DNA of 64,000 nucleotides from JBLMZI01 sp050258755 (GCA_050258755.1 JBLMZI010000011.1:248001-312000); one strand, 5' to 3'; numbered from the stretch's first letter, positions 1 to 8,840 are shown. Made by a program: numbers and translations. Notes: a model not told the origin generated them from the letters alone.

Positions 1-66
1 GTGTCACGGAAAGCAAATAAATATGGGATCCGGATTCCGATGAATGACCGGGGACCGTCTGTATAA
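1..66 (+). CDS. C-terminal end of a probable sigma-54 enhancer-binding regulator (partial)
   Basis: Frame 1 is open from the window edge to a TAA at 64-66 and encodes a 21-residue tail beginning VSRKANKYGI. This resembles the recognition helix and end of the Fis-type HTH that closes sigma-54 enhancer-binding proteins (typically S-x-x-x-RK-x-x-KYGI). The identification is inference from a very short stretch. It is supported by context: three palindromes and a perfect -24/-12 promoter follow directly. Everything upstream lies outside the window, so the sensor and AAA+ domains cannot be seen. Confidence 0.5.
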   Translation: MSRKANKYGIRIPMNDRGPSV

Positions 67-75
67 GCATCCTTG

Positions 76-165
76 TTGCAAGATTGCATTTTGCCATTGC
101 AGTATTGCAACGGCAGTTTCGAAAAGGCTGAAAATTTAGGCAAATAGACCATTGCAATATTGCAA
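76..165. promoter_or_regulatory. Cluster of three TTGCA-N4-TGCAA palindromes, candidate upstream activator sites
   Basis: A perfect palindrome TTGCAATATTGCAA lies at 152-165. A one-mismatch copy, TTGCAGTATTGCAA, lies at 97-110, and a third imperfect copy, TTGCAAGATTGCAT, at 76-89. The first two are embedded in the longer shared context CCATTGCARTATTGCAACGG. They sit about 130-220 bp upstream of a sigma-54 promoter, the usual place for enhancer sites, and just after the end of a probable enhancer-binding protein. Function is inferred. Confidence 0.7.
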
Positions 166-180
166 CGGTAGATGGGTTAA

Positions 181-212
181 AAAGGGCGCCAGAAGGAAAT
201 GGCGCCCTTTTT
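181..212 (+). terminator. Rho-independent terminator
   Basis: AAAGGGCGCC and GGCGCCCTTT form a 10-bp stem around a 10-nt loop, followed by a short T run. It probably ends the regulator gene whose tail is at 1-66 and insulates the sigma-54 promoter downstream. Confidence 0.85.
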
Positions 213-293
213 CTGTTTCTGCGGCACAGGCGGAAACCCTGGATTTGCCAGGAAAAGGGGCCGCGAAGTGTGCAAGGACCATCCCGGCACAGT

Positions 294-309
294 TGGCACG
301 CATCTTGCA
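294..309 (+). promoter_or_regulatory. Sigma-54 (-24/-12) promoter of the CoA-transferase gene
   Basis: TGGCAC, five bases, then TTGCA matches the sigma-54 consensus, with exactly 10 bases between the invariant GG (295-296) and GC (307-308). The predicted start is near 320, giving a leader of about 50 nt before the ATG at 371. This class needs an ATP-dependent activator, consistent with the palindrome cluster upstream. Confidence 0.8.
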
Positions 310-370
310 ATTATAAAAAGATAAAGGCGGTTTGCCCGTTTGCGGGCAGAAAAATAAGGAGGAAAGCGCG

Positions 371-1717
371 ATGAAATTTCAGAACGAATATGCAAAAAAA
401 CTGGTAAGTGCTGAGGATGCTGTGAAGGTGGTCCGTTCCGGGGATCTGGTTCACTACGGAGAATTCATGATGAATTCGCACGTCCTGGATGCTGCCCTGG
501 CCGCGCGCAAGGAAGAGTTAAAAAACGTGGACGTCCGTTCCGTTTGCTGCCCATTTGTGCCGAAAGTGGTTCAAGTAGATCCGTCCCGGCGCCATTTCAT
601 CTACAATGACTGGCATTTCAGCACCGCCAGCCGCCGGATTCACGACGAGAACCTGTGCAACTACATTTCGCTCGTCTACCATGAAGGCCCGACTTTCTTC
701 GCCCGGGGCTATGTCAAGCCCGATGTTGCGATGATCAAGGTCGGCCCGATGGATGCGAAAGGATTCTTTAACCTTGGAACCAGCAATTCCATTTCACTGG
801 CGATGTGTCAGGCTTCGAAAGTGGTGATTGCTGAAGTCAATCACTCGATTCCGAAATGTCTCGGCGGGGCCAACGAGGTGATTCATATTTCCCAGATCGA
901 CTTTCTGGTCGAAGGGGACCACAGACCGCTGATCGAACTGCCAACCATTCCTTTAGGCGATGTGGACCGAAAAATTGCGCAACACGTCATGAACGAGCTG
1001 ACCGACCGGGCTTGCCTGCAGCTCGGTATTGGTGCCATGCCGAACGCGGTCGGTCAGATGATCGCTGAATCGGATCTCAAAGATCTCGGGGTTCACACTG
1101 AAATGCTGGTCGATTCGTTCGTCGATATGTACGACAACGGAAGAATTACGGGGAAATACAAGAACATTGACGTTGGGCGGATCGTATACACCTTTGCGAT
1201 GGGCTCCAAGAAGCTGTACGACTTTCTGGACAACAATCCGGTCTGCTCAAGCTATCCCGTCGATTACACCAATGATCCCTTCCGCATTGCGCAAAATGAC
1301 AATGTGATCGCGATCAACAATGCAATCGAGGTCGATCTTTACGGGCAGGTTTGTTCCGAGTCATCCGGCATTCGGCAGATCTCCGGGACCGGCGGCCAAT
1401 TCGACTTCATCTTCGGAGCGTATCGCTCCAAGGGCGGCAAGGGCCTAATCTGCCTGAAATCAGCCAACATGGGCAAGGACGGCAAATTGAAATCGCGGAT
1501 TGTCCCAGTGCTCCCGCCGGGCGCAACCGTAACCATTCCGCGCAGTATTACGTCATATGTGGTTACCGAATACGGGGTAGCGATGCTGAAGGCTAAATCG
1601 ACATGGCAACGGGCGGAGGCCCTGATCGGTATTGCCCACCCTGATCTGCGGGAGGACCTGATCCGGATGGCGGAAAGCCAGAAGATATGGGTAAGAAGCA
1701 ATAAGATTGCGGTGTAG
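371..1717 (+). CDS. Acetyl-CoA hydrolase/transferase family CoA-transferase (butyrate or 4-hydroxybutyrate type)
   Basis: 448 residues. It moves CoA between an acyl-CoA and a carboxylate such as acetate through a glutamyl-CoA thioester. The HTEM segment places the likely catalytic glutamate at Glu244, and SGTGGQFDF is the glycine-rich motif near the CoA site. Length and motifs fit the 4-hydroxybutyrate/butyryl-CoA:acetate CoA-transferase branch; the exact substrate cannot be read from sequence. The ATG at 371 is chosen over an upstream in-frame TTG (332) because AAGGAGGAA sits just before it. Transcription appears sigma-54 dependent. It is monocistronic, convergent with a LysR gene. Confidence 0.85.
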   Translation: MKFQNEYAKKLVSAEDAVKVVRSGDLVHYGEFMMNSHVLDAALAARKEELKNVDVRSVCCPFVPKVVQVDPSRRHFIYNDWHFSTASRRIHDENLCNYISLVYHEGPTFFARGYVKPDVAMIKVGPMDAKGFFNLGTSNSISLAMCQASKVVIAEVNHSIPKCLGGANEVIHISQIDFLVEGDHRPLIELPTIPLGDVDRKIAQHVMNELTDRACLQLGIGAMPNAVGQMIAESDLKDLGVHTEMLVDSFVDMYDNGRITGKYKNIDVGRIVYTFAMGSKKLYDFLDNNPVCSSYPVDYTNDPFRIAQNDNVIAINNAIEVDLYGQVCSESSGIRQISGTGGQFDFIFGAYRSKGGKGLICLKSANMGKDGKLKSRIVPVLPPGATVTIPRSITSYVVTEYGVAMLKAKSTWQRAEALIGIAHPDLREDLIRMAESQKIWVRSNKIAV

Positions 1718-1743
1718 CCAACCGCTTTTCAAGCCAAACTTTC

Positions 1744-1790
1744 GGCCGGGGGAACATTTTGTTCATGCGACACCCCGGCCTCTTTTTTTT
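1744..1790 (+). terminator. Terminator of the CoA-transferase gene
   Basis: GGCCGGGG (1744-1751) pairs with CCCCGGCC (1773-1780), followed by ten Ts. The T run touches the stop codon of the convergent LysR gene. Confidence 0.9.
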
Positions 1791-2697
1791 ACCGAACCGC
1801 GGCCAGGGACGGTTTGGCGCCGAAGTAATCCTCCACGAAATCGAGCAGGGATTTTAAGGTCGGGGATACCCATTTGCCGCGGTGATAAACCAATTGGGTC
1901 CGCATATCAAAAGCGGTGCCTTTCCAGGTCAGCTGGGCCAGTTTCCCCTGAGCCAGCTCTTTTTCCACGGCGGCACGGGGCAGCAGAGCGATGCCCATTC
2001 CGCTCATGACAAACTGCTTGATGGCTTCCACGCTTTCGAACTCAAGGGTCGAGGCAGGCTGTACGCCCGCTTCTGCAAGCTGGGCCTCCAACTGGGCGCG
2101 ATAACTGCACCCGCGCTCCGTAAAAATCACACATTCGTGCGCAACGTCCGCGGCTTCAATGAGACTGGATGATGCCAGGCGGTGGTCTTTTTCACAGATG
2201 ATGACCATCGGTTCCACCAGCAGTTCCCGGACCACTAAGTCCGGGTCTTCCACCTTGCGGTCGAGGAAAAAAGAGATATCAATGGTGTTGTCCCGGAGCC
2301 AGCGCCGAAAATCGATTGGCGTTCCAAGTTTTAAAATCAATTTAACCTGGGGATGCTGCCGGCGGTATTCCCGGAAGAGGTCCGGCAAACGGAACACGCA
2401 GAGGGATTCCGGAACGCCAATATTGATGGTGCCGTTCGGTTCTCCGCCGCTGATCGACTCTTTCGCTTCGCCCGCCAGCTTCAGAATTCGCTCCGAGTAA
2501 CTCAAAAGCCGTTCGCCTTCAAGGGTTAATGCGATGCGGCGGCCAAGCCGTTCGAACAGGCGAACGCCAAGTTCGTCCTCCAAACAGCGAACCTGTGCGG
2601 TGATGTTTGACTGGGCGTAACCAAGCGCCTCGGCTGCGCGGGTAAAGCTCTGCAAATCGGCTACGGCGGCAAAAATCCTCAACTGACGCAGTTCCAT
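1789..2697 (-). CDS. LysR family transcriptional regulator
   Basis: 302 residues. The N-terminal winged HTH begins MELRQLRIF and continues through the SFTRAAEALGYAQSNITAQ helix pair; the remainder is a periplasmic-binding-like effector domain. The ATG at 2697 is preferred because GGAGGG precedes it; an upstream ATG at 2757 lacks an SD. Divergent from the EamA exporter at 2842 with an AT-rich gap of about 145 bp containing repeated TCAAT and TTGAT half-sites, so it probably controls that exporter, and perhaps itself. The effector is unknown. Confidence 0.9.
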   Translation of the reverse strand: MELRQLRIFAAVADLQSFTRAAEALGYAQSNITAQVRCLEDELGVRLFERLGRRIALTLEGERLLSYSERILKLAGEAKESISGGEPNGTINIGVPESLCVFRLPDLFREYRRQHPQVKLILKLGTPIDFRRWLRDNTIDISFFLDRKVEDPDLVVRELLVEPMVIICEKDHRLASSSLIEAADVAHECVIFTERGCSYRAQLEAQLAEAGVQPASTLEFESVEAIKQFVMSGMGIALLPRAAVEKELAQGKLAQLTWKGTAFDMRTQLVYHRGKWVSPTLKSLLDFVEDYFGAKPSLAAVR

Positions 2698-2841
2698 GGC
2701 AAACCCTCCAGATAAATCAATTGACTTGATGGTAAAAATCAAATCAATCATTTTCATTTATACCACATTCAATGATACAATGAAAATGTTATGAAGTCTA
2801 TCGGGGTAAATCCTTAGCCGCAGTTCGGGGAAAGGGGAAGT

Positions 2842-3780
2842 ATGTCGGACAAACGTGTGTATGGATTGATGGTCTTAACCACCCTTTTTTGGGCTGGAGC
2901 GTTCATCGCCGGAAAGCTTTCGATTGCACAGTTTCCCCCCTTTGCCCTGACCTTTTTTCGATTCCTGATTGCACTGGTTCCGGTATTCCTGATTCTGATC
3001 TGGCGCGAGCCGGGAAACTGGATGCCGCGCCGGCATGAATGGGCGGCTTATGCCACGCTCGGCTTCATCGGGATTTTTATGTACCATGCCCTCTTTTTTA
3101 CCTGCCTTCGGTACACGACGGCGGTGAATTCCTCGCTGATCGCTGCGACAAATCCCATGATGGTCATGCTGCTGGCGTTCCTGTTCATGAGAGAGCGGGT
3201 TACCGGCTGTAAAATAATTGGGTTGCTCCTGTCATTTGGCGGGGTTTTCCTGACTGTCACCAACGGAGACTGGGCTATTGTGTCCGGGCTTCGGTTCAAT
3301 CCCGGCGATCTTTTGATGCTGGCGGCCGTGTTCTGCTGGGCCATCTACGGCATTTTAAGCCGCCGCATGATGGAGAAATACCGGATCAGTCCACTGAAGG
3401 TGACGGTGTATACGTTTTTGGTGTGTGTGTTGATTTCAGCGCCGCTGGCCTGGTGGGAAACCCCGAGTCTTGAATGGGGGGCCGGAAGCGATGGTTGGAT
3501 GGCGGTCGTATACATGGCGATCTTTCCGTCCGTGCTCGGTTATCTGTTTAACCTGATTGCGATTCAGCGGATCGGCGCGCCCCGCGCCGCGGTGTTTATC
3601 AATCTGGTACCAGTGTTTACGCTTGCACTCTCGGCGCTGGTGTTGGGCGATGTTCCCGGGCCGCTAAAACTGGTCAGTGCGGCGATTATCATCGTCGGGG
3701 TTTATCTGGGCACCCGGCCTGACGCGCCGCTGGTGACCCCGATCAAACAAGCGGAGGAAAGCATGGCGGCCGCAAACTGA
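2842..3780 (+). CDS. EamA/DMT family transporter, probable metabolite exporter
   Basis: 312 residues, almost wholly hydrophobic, with the ten-helix, two-EamA-repeat layout of the drug/metabolite transporter superfamily (start MSDKRVYGLMVLTTLFWAGA). Such proteins export amino acids or other small metabolites; the substrate cannot be read here. A possible promoter is TTCATT (2753-2758), 17 bp, TACAAT (2776-2781), which lies among the half-sites shared with the divergent LysR gene. A short hydrophilic tail follows the last helix. It ends before a strong bidirectional terminator. Confidence 0.85.
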   Translation: MSDKRVYGLMVLTTLFWAGAFIAGKLSIAQFPPFALTFFRFLIALVPVFLILIWREPGNWMPRRHEWAAYATLGFIGIFMYHALFFTCLRYTTAVNSSLIAATNPMMVMLLAFLFMRERVTGCKIIGLLLSFGGVFLTVTNGDWAIVSGLRFNPGDLLMLAAVFCWAIYGILSRRMMEKYRISPLKVTVYTFLVCVLISAPLAWWETPSLEWGAGSDGWMAVVYMAIFPSVLGYLFNLIAIQRIGAPRAAVFINLVPVFTLALSALVLGDVPGPLKLVSAAIIIVGVYLGTRPDAPLVTPIKQAEESMAAAN

Positions 3781-3851
3781 AGGCGAAAAGCTGAGATTTG
3801 GAGACGGACCAACACGATACACTCGCAAAACGTGAAACATAGGGGAAATAG

Positions 3852-3893
3852 AAAACCGGGCCTGCACTTTTCGCAAAGCGCTGGCCCGGTTTT
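3852..3893. terminator. Bidirectional terminator between the EamA and acyl-CoA dehydrogenase genes
   Basis: AAAACCGGGCC (3852-3862) pairs with GGCCCGGTTTT (3883-3893), with a T run on the plus side and the A run acting as a T run on the minus side. Confidence 0.9.
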
Positions 3894-3920
3894 TTATTTA
3901 TGACGTTATTCGATTGTCGA

Positions 3921-5069
3921 TTATAGAAGGGATGCGATAATTAATTTCTGGATGTTGTCCGTGCCCTCGATGGTTGCCATGCCCCGGGCATCGCGGACCA
4001 GCTTGTCGACCGGATGACCAGCCATGTAACCGCCGGCGGCCACCAGATCGGCGGCCAGATCGGCCGAATCCCGGGCAACCCGGGTCGCGGCCAGTTTCGC
4101 CATGGAAGAAGCGGTGGTATAGTCCTGATCGCGATCGATCAGCCAGCAGGCCTTCCAGGTCATCAGCCGGGCCATCTCGATGTTGGTCGCGATCTCGGCG
4201 AGCGCGAAGGCTACGGATTGGTGCTGAATAATTTTTTTGCCGAAAGTCTGCCGGTTTCGGGCGTGCTCCAGAGCCATTTCGTAAGCGCTCCGGGCAATCC
4301 CAACCCCTGCGGCCCCGACCAGGGCGCGGCCCCGGTCAAAGGTTTGGGTTAGCAGCAGGTAACCGCTTCCTGCCCGGTCCCCGCCGATCACCTGATCAGG
4401 GGTTACCCGAACCCGATGAAAGGTTACGCGCGCGGTGTTGGCATATCGCAGTCCAACTTTACTCAGCACGGGGCCGACGGTCAGGCCGGGCGAATCAGCC
4501 GGAACAATGAAGGCGCGGATCGAGGCTTGTTCCCGCTGCGGACCGGCGGCGGTAAAGACCGAGAAAAAGCTTGCCACGCTGGCGTTTAGTATGTATTCCT
4601 TCGTACCGCTGATCAGATAGTCGGCGCCTTTTGGTATGGCCTGGGTTTGAATTGAAAGCAGGTCAGAACCGGCCTGCGGTTCGGTCAGAGCAAAAGCAAG
4701 CAGTTTCGGGGAAGGCGTCGTCAGCAGTGGCAGATAGGCAGCTTTCTGGGCAGCTGTTCCTGCCAGCATAATCGGGCTGGCGGCATGGAGGTTGGCGGCA
4801 ACGACCGCCGCGACGCCGGCACATCCGGCCCCAAGCTCCTCAATAATCAGCGCGGTGGTCAGGTGCCCCAGGCCGAGACCGCCATACTCTTTCGGGATCG
4901 TGGGACAGAGCAGATTGTGGCGTGCCAGCAGGTTCACCAGAGACCAGTCAAATGCCTGATCCCCTTTTTTGTCGAGAGCCAGCGCTTTCGGGGCAATTTC
5001 TTCTTGGGCCAGTTCCCGGACTAGATCCACCAGCTTCTTTTGTTCACGGGTCAAGTCCATGCTGATCAT
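3921..5069 (-). CDS. Acyl-CoA dehydrogenase
   Basis: 382 residues, the standard family length. This flavoenzyme oxidises acyl-CoA to the trans-2-enoyl-CoA, passing electrons to an electron-transfer flavoprotein. FALTEPQAGSD is the FAD/substrate-binding signature (usually EPGAGSD), RQTFGKKI is typical of the C-terminal helical domain, and IEGTDNIQ near the end puts the catalytic base at Glu368, the short-chain position. ATG 5069 is chosen because AGGAGG lies 11 nt upstream; a second in-frame ATG is at 5060. It starts 15 nt after the XRE gene, so the two form an operon. No ETF genes are nearby. Confidence 0.9.
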   Translation of the reverse strand: MISMDLTREQKKLVDLVRELAQEEIAPKALALDKKGDQAFDWSLVNLLARHNLLCPTIPKEYGGLGLGHLTTALIIEELGAGCAGVAAVVAANLHAASPIMLAGTAAQKAAYLPLLTTPSPKLLAFALTEPQAGSDLLSIQTQAIPKGADYLISGTKEYILNASVASFFSVFTAAGPQREQASIRAFIVPADSPGLTVGPVLSKVGLRYANTARVTFHRVRVTPDQVIGGDRAGSGYLLLTQTFDRGRALVGAAGVGIARSAYEMALEHARNRQTFGKKIIQHQSVAFALAEIATNIEMARLMTWKACWLIDRDQDYTTASSMAKLAATRVARDSADLAADLVAAGGYMAGHPVDKLVRDARGMATIEGTDNIQKLIIASLL

Positions 5070-5084
5070 GCTTCGTTACGCCTC

Positions 5085-5423
5085 CTATCGGTTGCGGCGC
5101 CACCGCAGGTATTCAAGGAACACGGCTAGTTCCCGGCGCTCTTCGGAAGTCATGGTGCGCACCTCGTTGATCAGCCACTGCAGCTCGTTTTGATCACCCA
5201 CCGGATTTTCCGGTTCGAGACGCGACTGCATAAAGTATTCGATCGGGCGTTCAAGCGCCTGTGACAACAGTTCGAGCTGGGACAGGTACAGCCGGCGCTT
5301 GCCCTTTTCATAGTTGGAAAGAGCCGACTGAGAACAGCCAATCAGCCGGGCCAACTGGTCCTGAGAAAGGCCGCGCTCTTCGCGTGCCTGTTGAATTTTG
5401 AGACCGATTTCCTTGAATTGCAT
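5085..5423 (-). CDS. XRE family (Cro/CI-type) HTH regulator
   Basis: 112 residues. Residues about 7-60 form an HTH_3 domain (KIQQAREERGLSQDQLARL followed by the CSQSALSNYE recognition helix). The tail is charged and ends LEYLRWRRNR, without a recognisable effector domain. SD GGAGG precedes the ATG. It is the first gene of a two-gene operon with the acyl-CoA dehydrogenase, which is its most likely target. Confidence 0.88.
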   Translation of the reverse strand: MQFKEIGLKIQQAREERGLSQDQLARLIGCSQSALSNYEKGKRRLYLSQLELLSQALERPIEYFMQSRLEPENPVGDQNELQWLINEVRTMTSEERRELAVFLEYLRWRRNR

Positions 5424-5546
5424 CCGGAAACCTCCGAATCAGTAATGCGCCCCAAAACTCGATTACGGCCCGCCGTCTTTCGAATTATCCTGCGCGTCTT
5501 CACTTAAATTCTAGAATACCGCAAATGGGTTTTCAATGTGATTCGG

Positions 5547-7034
5547 TCAGTCGCGGTTAAGCAGGTTGGACAGAAGCTCCCGCCGATTATTGGCGCCGGC
5601 CTTGCGAAGGATATTGCGCACGTGGAATTTGACGGTATTTTTGGAGATCACCATTTCGTCGGCAATCTCCTGGTCAATGCAGCCACTGCAGATGAGACTG
5701 TAGACCCGTTTTTCGGTGGGCGTCAACGAGGCGATCAGGGGATCGGCAGCCGGCTCGGGTGCGATGGGAGCAGCATTGTCATCCCGTGCCGCCGATTCCT
5801 CCGAATTCTGCGATGCGAGGGCAACCTCCCGGGGATGCAGTTCGAAGCCGGCGTCCAACGCAAGATCAGCTGCGGGGCGTGCGTTCAGATACAGCACCGG
5901 GAGGGATAAAAACAAAAAGAAAAGGAACAGATTCGAAGCCAGTGGATTCTCCAAGGGTGATCCTAGAATGCCGGTACCTGCGATATATCCCACGAAAGCC
6001 AGCAAGCCCATGTTTACGCCCAAGCCAATACCAAAAGTTCGCTCCAAGCCCAGGCGGTAACCGAAAATCAGCAGCAGGATCCAATACACGACCATTGACA
6101 TGCCCAGACCGACCATGATCAGCCAGTATCCGATGATCATTCCGTTCCACCCGGGTGCGGATTCAAAACTAAGGGTAAAGCCGACCCCAAGCAGACTGAA
6201 TGCGACAAAAGCCAGCAAGGCGACATTCGTTTCGTTCCGAACGATGGATGCAATGAGGGCGCCGCAACAATAAAACAGAAGCCCCCAGCGCACGGTTTCG
6301 GGATAAAGCCGGCTGACCAGCGGGGTGAGGTAATTGTACATCAACCCCCCGGCCAGATTCATAATCAGGGCGAAGAGAAAGATTCCGATCACTGACCTCA
6401 AAAGAATTGAGGGCGTCATTGGCCGCCCCAGGGGATCGGAATAGAAGTGTTTAGGCGCGGATAGAGCAAGATCCCAGGGTTGAAATCTGCCGAGCAGAGC
6501 CCCTGCGATCAGCGGAAGCAGTGAGGCAGCCGCGGCAATGCAAGTTAGCGCGGGCTGGGACCATTCGGTTGGCGGCGGCAGCAAAGATGATGTCAGGATC
6601 AGCGGTAGATTAGCGACGACCAGGCTCCCGCCGACGACCAGCGCGGGCCGGCGTAAAAGTGTCAGCCATTGTGCGCCCAGAAAAACCAGCACGGCGCTGC
6701 CGATTCCCATGCCGCAATACATGAGGGTCATACCGGTGTCCGAAAGGCGGGTAAACGCAATGAGACAGGTTGAGACCGACAGCAGAGCGGCGGCAATCCA
6801 GGCAGCGGCGCGATGACGAAGCTGCGCGGACAGAAGCGTGCCGCCAAGCCACATCGTCAAGGCATGGGAGCCAAGGAACGCAATACAATACAAAAAGACG
6901 CTTCCGCCGTGTAACGCGGCGCTCAACGGCCCGAAGAACGGAAATATTAGCATCCAGGCAAACACCGCGCTAAGCACCAGCCAGGGTGGATAGGCGGAAA
7001 CCTCTTTATTCAAAGCCGGGTATTCATCGTTCAT
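5547..7034 (-). CDS. Membrane-embedded LuxR-family regulator (MFS-like domain plus LuxR HTH)
   Basis: 495 residues. The first ~400 form about twelve hydrophobic helices. An acidic linker follows, then a LuxR-type HTH over roughly the last 60 residues (LTPTEKRVYSLICSG, then EIADEMVISKNTVKFHVRNI). No receiver domain is present, so the membrane part probably senses a ligand or transported molecule directly. ATG 7034 is used; an in-frame TTG at 7061 is possible and neither has a strong SD. It stands alone between the XRE and cyclophilin genes. Proteins of this layout are best known from Eggerthella-like Actinobacteria and are scattered in Firmicutes. The signal is unknown. Confidence 0.82.
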   Translation of the reverse strand: MNDEYPALNKEVSAYPPWLVLSAVFAWMLIFPFFGPLSAALHGGSVFLYCIAFLGSHALTMWLGGTLLSAQLRHRAAAWIAAALLSVSTCLIAFTRLSDTGMTLMYCGMGIGSAVLVFLGAQWLTLLRRPALVVGGSLVVANLPLILTSSLLPPPTEWSQPALTCIAAAASLLPLIAGALLGRFQPWDLALSAPKHFYSDPLGRPMTPSILLRSVIGIFLFALIMNLAGGLMYNYLTPLVSRLYPETVRWGLLFYCCGALIASIVRNETNVALLAFVAFSLLGVGFTLSFESAPGWNGMIIGYWLIMVGLGMSMVVYWILLLIFGYRLGLERTFGIGLGVNMGLLAFVGYIAGTGILGSPLENPLASNLFLFFLFLSLPVLYLNARPAADLALDAGFELHPREVALASQNSEESAARDDNAAPIAPEPAADPLIASLTPTEKRVYSLICSGCIDQEIADEMVISKNTVKFHVRNILRKAGANNRRELLSNLLNRD

Positions 7035-7194
7035 TTTGAAATCTAAACCCCAATCGATCAAAAAACATGGCGAAATCCGTCATAATTGGGCGATTATTAA
7101 ACACATTATATACTGCGGTCATCATTTGCAGGTGGGGTGTGCAGGAAAAACACAGCGAGATTTCCGAAAGGTATGCCGAAGCCGATGCGAAAAA

Positions 7195-7222
7195 AAGACG
7201 CGTGTTGTGCGCATCGCGTCTT
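7195..7222 (-). terminator. Terminator of the cyclophilin gene
   Basis: On the minus strand AAGACGCG pairs with CGCGTCTT and is followed by a T run (the A run 7190-7196). It lies about 55 nt past the cyclophilin stop. Confidence 0.85.
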
Positions 7223-7275
7223 CTCTATATTAGTCGGTTTCTTTTTAGAGTAGTTCGCATTGGTTTGCGGGACGC

Positions 7276-7806
7276 TTACCGGCTGATCGTTTCGGGTTCG
7301 TCGTACTCTACACCGTGCGTATCAACGGTCATCCGGCTAATCTTAATCGCCACCAGCGGCCGGTCATTATAATCGGTAGCAATATCGGAAATCTCCATGA
7401 CGGTATCCAGGCCTTCAACCACCTTGCCAAAAGCGGCGTATTCTCCGTCTAGATGCGGGGAAGTGCCTGTGACGATGAAAAACTGCGAACCGGCTGAATC
7501 AGGTATCCGGGTTCGGGCCATCGAAAGCACGCCTTTCTGGTGGCTCAACGAATTGGGGCACCCATTGGAGGAAAACTCGCCTTTTATTGAATAGCCGGGG
7601 TTTCCGGTGCCGTTCCCAAGCGGGCAGCCCCCCTGAATCATAAAACTGGCAATCACGCGGTGGAAAACCAGGCCGTCGTAAAAACCTTTTCGAATCAAGG
7701 AGATAAAATTGTTCACAGTATTCGGGGCTATGTCCGGATAGAGCTCGATTTTAACCGTATCGCCGTTTTCCAGAACCATCGTAACCAACGGATTTTGGGT
7801 TGCCAT
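7276..7806 (-). CDS. Peptidyl-prolyl cis-trans isomerase, cyclophilin type
   Basis: 176 residues from the chosen ATG at 7806 (an ATG at 7815 is almost as good). A compact cytoplasmic cyclophilin with FHRVIASFMIQGG (active-site arginine and phenylalanine region), SLSHQKGVLSMAR, and SQFFIVTG followed by LDGEYAAFGKV, all diagnostic. No signal peptide or lipobox is seen. A minus-strand extended -10 (TGATACAAT, TACAAT at 7860-7865) lies upstream. It folds or isomerises proline peptide bonds; no particular client is suggested by context. Confidence 0.92.
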   Translation of the reverse strand: MATQNPLVTMVLENGDTVKIELYPDIAPNTVNNFISLIRKGFYDGLVFHRVIASFMIQGGCPLGNGTGNPGYSIKGEFSSNGCPNSLSHQKGVLSMARTRIPDSAGSQFFIVTGTSPHLDGEYAAFGKVVEGLDTVMEISDIATDYNDRPLVAIKISRMTVDTHGVEYDEPETISR

Positions 7807-7982
7807 GCGATTCATCCTTTCTCCCTTTGTAAGCCCGGCGGCACGCTGCTGCAATCCACATTGTATCATAAGTTGTTTCAAAATGACGAACTGGATGCGC
7901 GTCTCATCGGTCCCAATGCGCCACGGACGGCGAAAAGACAGTATAATAGATGGAAGATGATCCAGATTTGGGAGGAATACGC

Positions 7983-8744
7983 ATGCGGGAAGCGATTATC
8001 GATTCGATTCGGAACACGGTGGCGGACCGGAACCGGACAGGGCAAGCGTGGTGGCGCGAACCGCTGATCGGTTTTGCGGCGGCGAGCGATCCGCTGTTTG
8101 CTCGGCTGAAGACCGTGATTGGGCCGAGCCATGCCCTGCCGGAGGAACTGCTTTCCGGCGCCCAAACCGTTGTCGCTTATTTTCTGCCCTTTGCGTCCGC
8201 GATCGTGTCTGAAAACGCTGCCGACGGGCCAAGCTCCCCCTCCTGGGCCCGGGCTTATATCGAGACCAACCGGCTGATCGCTCAAATCAATCAAAGGGTT
8301 CACGAATTTCTGGCGGAGGGCGGCTATGAAAGTACGCTTATTCCGGCTACGCATAATTTTAATGAAGAGCGGCTGGTCAGCGACTGGTCTCACAAGCATG
8401 TGGCGTATATCGCGGGCTTGGGGACGTTCGGGGTGCATACCAACCTGATTACGGAAGCCGGCTGCGCAGGCCGGGTGGGCAGTCTGGTCACAACGGCCAA
8501 TATTACCGCAGACCCGCGCGCTGAAACGGAACGGTGCCTGACCAGAGACGGGAGAAAATGCATGAAGTGTGCCGCGCGATGCCCGAAACAAGCCTTAAGC
8601 GCGGACAGCTTTGACCGGCATCGCTGTTACGAGCAGTGCCTGGAAAACGCGGCGCTTTATCAGGACATGGGGCGGGCTGATGTCTGCGGCAAGTGTATTT
8701 CACGGGTGCCGTGCGCGCTCCGAACACCGACGCGAAAAACGTAG
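7983..8744 (+). CDS. QueG-like double [4Fe-4S] protein
   Basis: 253 residues. The C-terminal third carries CMKCAARCPKQA and later a CxxC (VCGKC), cysteines for one or two [4Fe-4S] clusters, arranged as in the epoxyqueuosine-reductase/COG1600 relatives. At 253 residues it is much shorter than true QueG and lacks the C-terminal HEAT-like part, so queuosine function should not be assumed. ATG 7983 follows GGGAGGA; an upstream in-frame ATG (7950) lacks an SD. A TATAAT at 7942-7947 may be its -10. It is monocistronic. Confidence 0.7.
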   Translation: MREAIIDSIRNTVADRNRTGQAWWREPLIGFAAASDPLFARLKTVIGPSHALPEELLSGAQTVVAYFLPFASAIVSENAADGPSSPSWARAYIETNRLIAQINQRVHEFLAEGGYESTLIPATHNFNEERLVSDWSHKHVAYIAGLGTFGVHTNLITEAGCAGRVGSLVTTANITADPRAETERCLTRDGRKCMKCAARCPKQALSADSFDRHRCYEQCLENAALYQDMGRADVCGKCISRVPCALRTPTRKT

Positions 8745-8778
8745 ACGGACTTTTGCGTTCCGAATCACCTGAAATATG

Positions 8779-8809
8779 AAGCCGCGCTGTTGAGACAGCG
8801 CGGCTTTTT
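8779..8809 (+). terminator. Terminator after the QueG-like gene
   Basis: AAGCCGCGCTGT and ACAGCGCGGCTT form a 12-bp perfect stem with a TGAG loop, ending in five Ts. Confidence 0.92.
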
Positions 8810-8840
8810 GACTGGAAACGGTATTTGGGGTTGGAATGGA

